Below, in pieces: positions 54,880-64,000 of a stretch of 64,000 bases of DNA. The notes under the pieces were generated by a model. It had not been told where the DNA came from. It saw only the letters and a program-made list of their open reading frames with translations, and searched no databases. The translations under genes and the position numbers were made by a program. Origin of the DNA: Athripsodes cinereus (Eukaryota > Arthropoda > Insecta > Trichoptera > Leptoceridae). Position 1 is the first letter of the stretch; every line of letters starts with the position of its first letter. The stretch covers positions 16,438,713 to 16,502,712 of the forward strand of contig OX388309.1 in the NCBI GenBank assembly GCA_947579605.1, given 5' to 3'.

Positions 54880-57800
54880 ATGAAATTATTTGAAATCAAT
54901 GTACAGAAAAAAAATATAAATAATTGTAAATGTATTTGTTGAACCCTGACTATTTTCGCTCTAAGATATTACAAAGACATCACTTATCGCTTCCTATCAA
55001 AAGGATTCCCTCAGATGTAACTTGCCTACCTACCAAACTATAGAACAGATCAAATCATCTTTTATATTTTCAACGCTAGTAAACTCGTACAATACAATAT
55101 ATTATGTAGGTACATACAACATAACAAAGTGTATTTCATAGATAAAAGGAAGAATGTGAAACTATGTCAATAAACATGCGATATAAAATTATTTACACGC
55201 ATTAAAAAAGAGTTTACATAGAATTGTATTGAAGAATTGAATGCTCACTGATTGATTTCTATAAACCCATTATGAAATAGGTATTTGCATGCAATATTGA
55301 GTACCAAATTCATATCCGACCGTAAAACAAATAATCTAATAACTAAATAGTCGTAAATTGCCTGTATTAGGAACTTAGCTTGATATTCACTGTACTATAA
55401 ATTAGTGTCTAATCTATTGAAAATACATAAGTTAAATATAACATACCTATCACATTAAAATAATTAACGTTACTACGTAGGTAGGTACTAAACAGTTTGT
55501 TGGGAAGGATAAAATTGCTAGCATTGTTTTAAACGGTGCTTGTTAACATTGTACTACCGTTGGAATTAAGTATTTACTAAGTGATAAGATGACATTTTGC
55601 CTAAATATGAATGATTGGAATAAGTGAATTTTGCGTCTATTTAAATAGCGAATCGTTGATTAATTGATCGGGTATCATTACAAAAATACCTCCCGCGGAT
55701 ATAATTACAGTATTATCATTACAATGCGCCCAGTCCCAGTATCAGTCACACATTTAGGCCACATACCACCGACAACACTATTATTATCTTTAATTTATTC
55801 AAACCAAACAATGTTATTATTTTATTTATCGCGTATTTAAATTTTAACTACAATTAAAACGTCACTCAGAGCTCCCACAAAGATAGTAATGTTTACTTCA
55901 AGTACCCTTATGACATACAGGTATCTACACGAAAATTATTATTTAGCTCTCATCAAAATATTTCATTAATAATAATATTGCGCTGTAAAAAGTAATTAAC
56001 TAATTTGCTAAAATAACAATACGATTTTCAAAAGGTGACATCTTACTAACTCATCAGAGTTTTAAAATGTTTTTAACAAATATTTCTACCCTTATCTTAC
56101 AAATTTCAAAAACAATGATAGTAAATATATTTTATATATGTATACAGGTACCTGAAATATTTAAAAGAAACAGAGAATGAAATACTACTACCCATTAAAT
56201 CTGAATATGCCACGACATGTAAGTTTTAGTACGAACAGAAAAACAATTTATAATCTTGCTCTTGTAAGGAAGACTTTATAAATGAATAGAAAGTATCATG
56301 TCCATAATTGACAAAATAAAACAGATTTCTCAACTCGCAAGAAATTTTCCTTATATAATTAAGCAATAGGGTACATAAATATGTGAATATCGTATATGGG
56401 ACTTATTTTTTAAGCCATATCATTCAATATTACATATCGCACTGTTACTTTGTTTATAGTAAACAGTTTAGATTTTACTCATATTACCTATATTACAAGT
56501 AAAAGTTTTGTTTCAGATAAGTACTTCAAAATTTAGCCATTATTTGATAAATCGAACAAATTGAATATTTGCAGTCGAAATAAATTTTAAATGTCTTAAA
56601 AATTTCTATGATAAATGATTATCATAAAACAAAACGAAATTATGAAACTTTGATTAATTTAACTGATGTCAAAAATATTGATAAAATAATTTTACCTGTT
56701 GTGGAATTTTACTACTCGTGTACAAATACAATAAATAACGAAATAAATACAATACAATACAATAAATAAAGCTTGTGAAATATCTTACAACAAAATTTTA
56801 AATGAATTTATAACTTGAAAGCTATCAAATCATGTTTTGTAAAATGAAAGATCAATGATTCGATCATCTGTAAAGTAGAGTTGAATCATTAATGTCTATA
56901 AAAAGAAAATAGCCGCAATGTTTCTGCTGAACATTTCATTCTATAATAGGTACCTTAATGATTCATTTTGTATTCACCATGGAGTTCTTTTAAGGCAACG
57001 CTAATTAAATTAAATCTTTATATTCAAACCTTGCAAAGGAAGAACGCTTCTCTCCAACATGAAAGTATCCTCTTAATTAGAATTTATAACAACAATAATA
57101 TAATTGTACTATCAGAATAACAACAAAACTATGGGTAATATGTACTGTGCAGTCACTATATATACGGTCCTTTGTAACCTCTTACTTACATTACACTGAA
57201 ACTTACTTATTCACAAAATCCATGATTTGACACAAATGTCATTTTAACTTTGAAACAATAATTTGAACCCTCCCTATAACGTAAATTAAGCTCGAAACTT
57301 ATCAAAAATTAAAACTATATACGTAAGTAGACATAATACGTAAAATCACATTTATAGAAAGTTATTCAAAAGGAATGTTTAAGTGTGTGTTTAATACGAG
57401 AATGTAATTTTTTTATGGATATTATAAATGGGATAACATCGTTGCCATTGTCACTTTATTATAATATTTGTTTAAAATTAACGCAACACGCCTATCAAAC
57501 AAATAGTTGAAAAGTTTAATACATAAAATAGTACTTAATGTTCCAATGTTAAATTGTGCAAATTTCTAAATGGACAGGTTCTGAATTCTCAGAATATTCT
57601 CATGACATCTTGCGTGATACATTTATAGGTATATACATAAATGGTCACCACCATAATAATATGGCGTACTATCATATCGTATTATCTATGTTCCACTAGA
57701 AATAGAGTAAATATCTACTAGGTACATTACATCTATCTGATAATGAATTGTATACAGCTATTCATACAACAACCATACCGAACACTTGGTAACTGGAATG

Positions 57801-58249
57801 ATATTTAAAAGCTTCAGAAATATTATTATCATTATAATAATATAACTACTTTGAGAGATAGATATAATATTATCTAAAGAGCTACTCAAAGAAATGAGTG
57901 GGTATTAAATATTTTATTACATTAATAACAATGAACATGGATCACTCTAAATACAATGGATATTCTTACAACTTGATGCCTGCTTCTATATTCTTTTTTA
58001 ATATAAGTTTGATTCTTCAATTACAATAAAATCTTTTAAGAAACTTTGGCAAAAAAGCCACCGATATTATCAACGTTGGCAATAAAAAAAGGAATAGATT
58101 TTTTCCTCACTTTCAAAGTGAAGCAGGTAGGTATGTAGGATATTTTACAAGTATAGACAAGTAGGTACTTCTAATATCGAACTATTATTTTCCGGAAATT
58201 AAAGAAAAACTAATGTGCCCATCTATAAGCATGCAAAATGATGTATTGA
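54880..58249. other. AT-rich non-coding DNA
   Basis: About 3.4 kb with no gene, named repeat or notable structure recognised. Confidence 0.5.
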
Positions 58250-58394
58250 CATAATAATAATAAAAATCTTTATTGCACAAAATTTGTAAACAAAGAATAA
58301 AAAAAACATTACAACATTAATTACTACTGAATACATAATTTTGCGCAATGGGCGAGTTTATCGCTGAAGCGCAATATCTTCCAACTAACCCATT
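58250..58394 (-). mobile_element. LINE 3'-UTR-like tail, family C1
   Basis: ATAATAATAATAAAAATCTT, TATTGCACAAAATTTG and CGCAATGGGCGAGTTTATCG, CTTCCAACTAACCCATT. On the - strand it reads toward a polyadenylation-like CAATAAAGATTTTTATTATT end. The same family is at 16072 and 63650. Confidence 0.6.
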
Positions 58395-58925
58395 AAACAA
58401 AAAAAAATTAATAAGATAATAATAATATGTAAATAAATAAAACAAAATAAAATAATTTAAGATATATAGATAAATAAATAAATACATAAGTATACCAAAA
58501 TAAATTTACACAGAATAAGCCACTTAAAAATACAAACAAAAGGAATACCTATTGTCCCACAATTATTTATCTAGAATTTGAGTTTCTGAATAAAAAACTT
58601 ACTTTTCACAAATTTCCATTAACTGAGGAAAAAATAGGAGCAACAAGAATAGGCTTGTTATTGCGAAGAAAGAAAATATAAATCAACAAACGTAATACTC
58701 TTAGCTTAAATGTGATCAATCGTAATTCTTTACGATTTAGACACGTAAATATTTACTTTTGTGTGTTCCTTTGACATCAGATCAAATACATAGCATAGGA
58801 GTATTATGGTGTTGATAATAAAAATATGCTTGTATGTCAAAATGTTGTGATCTAAATGAAACCAATAATAATGCTGGCAATCAGTCAAGTGTTGTATTTT
58901 TCCAGTATAAATAAATAATGATGTG
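58395..58925. other. AT-rich non-coding DNA
   Basis: No gene recognised. Confidence 0.45.
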
Positions 58926-59065
58926 GTTGGGTGGAACAATACAACGGGTGGTAATCTCCTCATTGTTAGATGACGCGTGATAAAGAATCATAGGGCTGGG
59001 CGGTGGCATAGTGGCGGAGCTATGGAGTGGCGGGACGAAGGGACGATGGTGATGGTTCGCCATAA
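58926..59065. other. G+C-rich island in AT-rich DNA
   Basis: Contains repeated GTGGCGG / AGTGGCGGGAC words and CpG (ACGCGTG, GGGACGAAGGGACG). The - strand is open for 60 codons (MANHHHRPFVPPLHS start, proline-rich), but there is no domain or splice context. It may be a fragment of an unidentified element. Confidence 0.35.
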
Positions 59066-59480
59066 CAAATAAACCTCAAGAGATTATCTACCATCATCTA
59101 ATCCTAACTATTAACTTCCAACTCATACTATCCTTAATACAAGATATTGTGTTTAAAATAAGAGCTCAATGTATTGTTCTTTCTGATACTTTGTTATATT
59201 GCATTTCATACTTAATGGTGTCGTTAATTCTAATAGATTTGAGTAACTTTATTATTGAGTGGGATTTTAATTTCGGTGGTATAAAAATCATGGACTCTAG
59301 TGAAAAGGATTGGATTCGTGATTAGGTTAGATTAGATTAGATTAGGCAGTCTAATTTTCATATTTATTGTTACTTTATTTATAGCATTTTTTTTAACAAC
59401 AGAACAAGTGGAGGCATTTTCACGCAATTATTAATGAAATAGCATAAATCATGAAAGAAATATGATACCAATTAATTCAT
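59066..59480. other. AT-rich non-coding DNA
   Basis: No gene recognised. TTAGATTAGATTAGATTAGG at 59326-59345 is a minor simple repeat. Confidence 0.45.
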
Positions 59481-59588
59481 TCATACCATCAAAGCATATC
59501 ATTGAATTAACATGCGGATTGTCCACTCCGTGCCAACAAAAAATTAAAATTCATCATGGTTGGGGCATGACTTATTGCTAAATTGTAA
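59481..59588 (-). mobile_element. SINE-A copy 11, diverged
   Basis: Inverted: CATACCATCAAAGCATATC, ACATGCGGATTGTCCACTCC, GTGCCAACAAAAAATTAAAA, ATCATGGTTGGGGCATGACT, TTGCTAAATTGTAAATG. An internal part is deleted. Confidence 0.6.
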
Positions 59589-59898
59589 ATGTTAATATTG
59601 TGGGTCTGGTGTTAGAATCCATGACACAAGAAACACACCTATTTTAGTTTGGTGCTAACTCGATCTATGTTACAAACTCACGGCAACGAGTGGAAGTTTC
59701 CTAAGGGCTTAAAAATTTCGCGGCAATTCTGTTACCGGCCCCTTGAGGCCGAATGTTATGGAAATCTCGCACGATGTTTTTTTTTTATAATTGAAAAATA
59801 ATGCTGATTTATACAACAACTTAAATCCAGCATTAATTTAATGTATTATGTTTATCTGTATACATAAATAATTCAGAGAAAAATTATTTATTTTAAAA

Positions 59899-59943
59899 AT
59901 ATTACAAGTTACAATATAAAGATTATATTGTAACTTGTAATAT
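59899..59943. repeat. Perfect 20-bp hairpin
   Basis: ATATTACAAGTTACAATATA and its reverse complement with a 5-base spacer (AAGAT). Confidence 0.9.
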
Positions 59944-62183
59944 CTACTGAGATTGTTTCTTTATCAATAGTACAATAATTTCTTTCAGGAAATGAAATAT
60001 TGTATAGTTATATACGACAAAAACATAAATATGTTTGATAATTTCTATTGTATATTTTACGAAGGGCGAAACTTGCGTGTTTTTACGTAGCAGATATATT
60101 ATTATTGGTTGATAGTTTTTTTTAGTATATTTTCAGACGATTCTAAGTAATAAGTATTGCTGTGTTTAAAAATAGAATAGAAATTTAATTTCAACGAGAA
60201 AAAATAATGGGAATAAAAAAGGTACAAACGAATAACAGCTAGGAAATACGTGTAAATTTAGAAAATATATTTCATAGCAAATTCCATAATTTATTATCAA
60301 GGTTATAATACAATATGTTCTCACTTGAAAATAATTTGTAAATTTATAAAAAAAATAACAATTTTAATTTCTGTTTGAATTTAATTTAACACAAGAGAAA
60401 ATATTATCAAAAATTTGAGGCATCACCATTTATTACGTTATCTCATTCATACAGTGGGTGAACATTGGGGATGAACACTTTTCTGATACTGAGATATGAA
60501 ATATAATAATAGTATTGTATTACATATCAATATATATGTTAAATAATACTATTGCTGGGAAATACTATACATAATAACATACCTACCTGTTATGTGTATA
60601 AATGTTGTTGATACCTTGTGCCTACATAGGTATTATAAGACATGGAAATAAAATCATTTTATCAATTAATTACATCATCATGGCTTCTCTCATTAATTGA
60701 ACTCAATATGTGTTCTTAAAATAATAATTTATAACAGTGGTTTTCAGACTTATATGTACATATTCGTACATTCGTGTACAAAATATAAAAAGTAGAAACA
60801 TAATTTTCAATACAAAATTTTTGTTACAATGTAGATTTTTTCTGCTTCATCACCAAAAATACGTTACATAGATTTCATAAAAATGTGTGTTCCCTCCCGG
60901 GCTTAATCCAATTTCTGATGTGAAAACTTTAAGCTGGCAATTACAATTTACTAAACTTATGTGCTACACAATTTGTTACTTGAATTTTGCGTTCTGAAGA
61001 CATTATTTGTACAAATTCATCATTTTCTTATAAAGTTTGTAATATTAACGAGTTTAATGTTGAAAATGAATGTCAGCTATAAATTTTCACGTGAAATCTA
61101 GCAAAGTTTTGAAAAAAGAATGTTAGAAAGTTTTATTAATTTGATATTTAAATTTGTGAGATAACCATGATACTAGTACTAAAAATATTCAATTTTGTCG
61201 AATTCTAACAACGAAATGATGAAAACATGCGATCTGGATATTAATGACGTTATTGCTAACCTTATTTTATATACTGAAGAGAAAATAAAACTAAAAAAAA
61301 ATCTAAAAGTAATATGCATAATGTTATTACGAAGAACTATTCGATTTGAACCAAAAAAACATGACAGTATACCATAAAAATAATTTATTATTTTATTATA
61401 ATAGATAAAACGTAATGCTACTTTTCAGTAGCTTTTATACAAACCTCATAATATATTCAATTGTAGAATAGAGTAGAACTTTTAATATTCTAAATCCAGG
61501 CTTGCTAATTAAAAGTTTACATATTGACTTCAATAACAAAATTGCATTTTGAGAGAATAGTCGTAAGTGAAAACTGAATTTTCCGAAAAAGAATCTCGTC
61601 TATAGAATGATAATGTCCTTATAGGTAGGTACCTACCACTTTCGTCTGAGAACTGAATAAGCAATTTTGCTGGTCAATTTATTATGTACAATTTAGAAAC
61701 CAATAATATTGTAAAAGTACCTATAAATTTGAAGTGAATTCCTCCACAAATAATTATAATACTTATATCTACGTATACTCGTATTGTTGGATATTTTAGT
61801 TTAAAGAACCACGACCGATAATAAAATGTACATTTATATTGTCCCTAAAATTCTTTATTTATGATTTGATATTTGCTATTTAATTCCAGGTAAGACATTT
61901 ATTATTTTGACAATTCAACTGATAAACGAATATAAAAAGTAGTTTAAATTGTTGTTCATTGATAGGACGAAATCACGTATTATAAATGGGTATAAGTACC
62001 TATGTTAAGAAATAGCGGAAAATTATAAAAAATAAAGAGTCAATTATCTTATCACAAGCATGAAATAATAAATACAATAAGCGAAAAATTGAAATATAGA
62101 CTAAATTACTGAATCAAATTAGACCACAATGGATAAGTAAGTTTTGAGAGTATTTATGTATGTATGCAGATAGAGGAATAATG
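59944..62183. other. AT-rich non-coding DNA
   Basis: No gene or named repeat recognised. A 60-codon frame at 61195-61377 is lysine- and asparagine-rich, as expected for chance AT-rich sequence. Confidence 0.45.
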
Positions 62184-62244
62184 ACACTCAATATTATCTC
62201 TGCTAACTTCCAATAGAAGTAAGCAGAGATAATTGAGTAAGTGT
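62184..62244. repeat. Imperfect hairpin
   Basis: ACACTCAATATTATCTCTGC and ATCTCTGCTAACTT pair with AAGTAAGCAGAGATAATTGA and GTAAGTGT across a 7-base loop, with small bulges. The shape resembles a small-RNA precursor but there is no expression evidence. Confidence 0.5.
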
Positions 62245-63649
62245 AATGAATTGAGCATAATTTAGTAAAACATTATTATACATACAACTGACTAGACATT
62301 ATATCGCTGTGTGGGATTTAATCAGTTATCTGGATGCGCATGCAGTTTCTAAATGATATCTGTGGAAACATTTTAATCGTCTGCAAAGGATTAATACGTA
62401 ATGAGTATGTAGCTCGCAATGTGCACAAGTCACGTATCTTTGCATCGGTTGTGGATACTAAATATCATGGAGAGATGATATCATGAACCACTGAATTTCA
62501 TGGAATATGTAACTTAAAGATGGTCAAAGTAATGAATCGAGGTGGTTTCACTAGACGATATGTCTGGAAGGGATGACACTTTCACTAAGATTAATGATCT
62601 GTTCAGAACATTTTACATTGCGTATTATAAATAATACTATATGTAGAATTATATTATACATTATGTACCCTCCAATAATAATGTAGAATTGCGAACAACG
62701 CACATAAATATGAAATATGAAAGTTGGGAATATTAAAAATTAACATATTTATTCTATAAATTGTTTTGGTTGCGTATGTTCAGCATATATTGCTTGATTG
62801 AAATTGAAACTACTTTATTTGCACAATTAGCACCGTTGACCACTGATACTAATGGAAAACCTATAAAACCATCATTGATCTTAATAAACAGCTGAAGAGG
62901 TAACTGGTATATTTAAATTACGGTGATCAATCAAAATAATTCTGGTATCATGGAATATGACTGAAATTTATATAAATAATACAGTAATCATAAAATTAAT
63001 TTAAACAGATTATAACGAATTTAAATTTCACGATCTCCTCATTATACTACAACAATTTCAGAACCACCTCATATTTATATTTCAAGGGGAGGGGACTTCC
63101 CGCTTCGATGACAATTTCCTAATACTTTTTACATAGTTGAATAAAATTTTGCCTACTTTCTTATTATTTTCGAGATGTGAGTACGCCCATGGTAATTACA
63201 TACATAGATATATGAGTATTCTATTATAAAATTTAATTATGAAAATTAACACTTCTTTATAAATATGGATCAATGATAATTGTTCCTACATCAGCTGTTT
63301 GGATGTTTGCCAATTAAATAACTTTCATGATTGTTCATAATAGAGATATACCAAGACATTTGTGTGTGCATTACGGACATTATGTTTTCTAAATATTTAC
63401 CAAATCTTGCCTACTTCCCATTATATTGTTGATCATCATCCTATGTTTAATAATTTTATGTTGCTTATACAAAAACAGAAAGTAAATTAGAAACTTGTTT
63501 TAAAACTAGTCTTAAGCCCGATACGTTCGAAGATTAATAATCAAATTCACAGAAGAAGACTTCAAAGAGTAGGTATGCGTAATTTTTCTGATAAATGACG
63601 AAAACAAATTAAATATCTATACTGGTACTGATATTTTATGGAACTTATG
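62245..63649. other. AT-rich non-coding DNA
   Basis: No gene or named repeat recognised. Confidence 0.45.
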
Positions 63650-63797
63650 TATTATTATTATTTTTATTTTATTCTTCGCTGTACATTGGTTACAATATTT
63701 CAAATCAGTAGGACGTATTATAAAAATAACAGTTATTTAATTCAATGTAGAGAACGAGTTAATCGCTAAAATGTGATGTCTTTCAACTCACCCATTT
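63650..63797 (-). mobile_element. LINE 3'-UTR-like tail, family C1
   Basis: TTATTATTATTTTTATTTTA, TTCTTCGCTGTACATTGG, GAACGAGTTAATCGCTAAAA, GTGATGTCTTTCAACTCACCC. Closely matches 16072-16209. Confidence 0.6.
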
Positions 63798-63805
63798 TGA
63801 CTTTA

Positions 63806-63930
63806 TTTATTTATTTATTTTATTCTTCTTGCACATCATCATTCATATAACAAATAAATATAGCAATATACACAAGAAAAAATGTGATGATGTGCAGTGG
63901 CGAGATTATCACTATATAGTGATTTTATAT
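63806..63930 (-). mobile_element. LINE/SINE 3' tail, family C2
   Basis: TTTATTTATTTATTTATTTT, ATTCTTCTTGCACATCATC, AAAAAATGTGATGATGTGCA, GTGGCGAGATTATCACTATA. Adjacent to the C1 tail and related to 40305-40450. Confidence 0.5.
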
Positions 63931-64000
63931 TTTTACTTTACGTAAGAGTTTATATTTTTATTATCAGCAAACTTTAAACATGATAAAAATTTATTCAATA

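Noticed and set aside
59326..59345. Telomere-like TTAGATTAG repeat
   Set aside because: The unit is GATTA/TTAGA rather than TTAGG and is very short.
61195..61377. 60-codon + frame
   Set aside because: Short, K/N-rich, no conserved feature or regulatory context.

Overview
The window looks like AT-rich insect nuclear DNA, most probably from a moth or butterfly. The evidence is one recognisable insect neuropeptide-receptor exon, long non-coding stretches rich in TACCTA and TAGGTA words, a short (AACCT)n tract of the insect telomere type, and a dense mix of LINE, SINE, hAT, MITE and Helitron-like elements. No bacterial, phage or CRISPR feature is present. No homology search was run, so family names rest on motifs and recalled family resemblance.

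The one confident host gene is the first coding exon of an ecdysis-triggering-hormone receptor-like GPCR (41339-41900, + strand). It encodes a long glycosylation-rich ectodomain, TM1, TM2 and the start of TM3, and ends at a GTAAGT donor inside the TM3 cysteine codon. A strong acceptor at 41054 precedes a leader with three short upstream ORFs. A GC-richer segment near 16.6-16.9 kb, with initiator-like TCAGT words and a good donor, is a candidate non-coding first exon. If so, about 24 kb (16909-41054) is intron 1 and everything right of 41900 lies in intron 2 or later. No downstream receptor exon was seen. A second, weak candidate is a 46-codon exon on the - strand (4125-4262) whose gene would run off the left edge.

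Layout: 0-16 kb is a transposon-dense block. It holds a decayed LINE with target-site duplications (1459-3192), a 157-bp tandem duplication, a hAT MITE carrying a nested LINE (6306-7862), two serial insertions of the same LINE, a 3.6-kb hAT element with transposase remnants (8697-12325), R1-like LINE pieces in opposite orientations around a 200-N gap, and a second LINE nested in hAT DNA. 17-41 kb is mostly quiet AT-rich DNA with MITEs, fold-back repeats and two SINE families. 41-48 kb has the receptor exon, a LINE copy with large internal deletions, a Helitron-like element and an R4/Dong-like LINE tail. 48-64 kb is largely featureless apart from a well-bounded hAT element (50157-51253), several perfect hairpins and LINE 3'-UTR tails.

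The most interesting signals are the multi-uORF receptor leader, a 69-bp inverted repeat with one mismatch (34443-34594), a SINE family whose 3' end resembles the 3' end of the LINE in the same window, and two hAT elements with different dense subterminal palindromic motifs.
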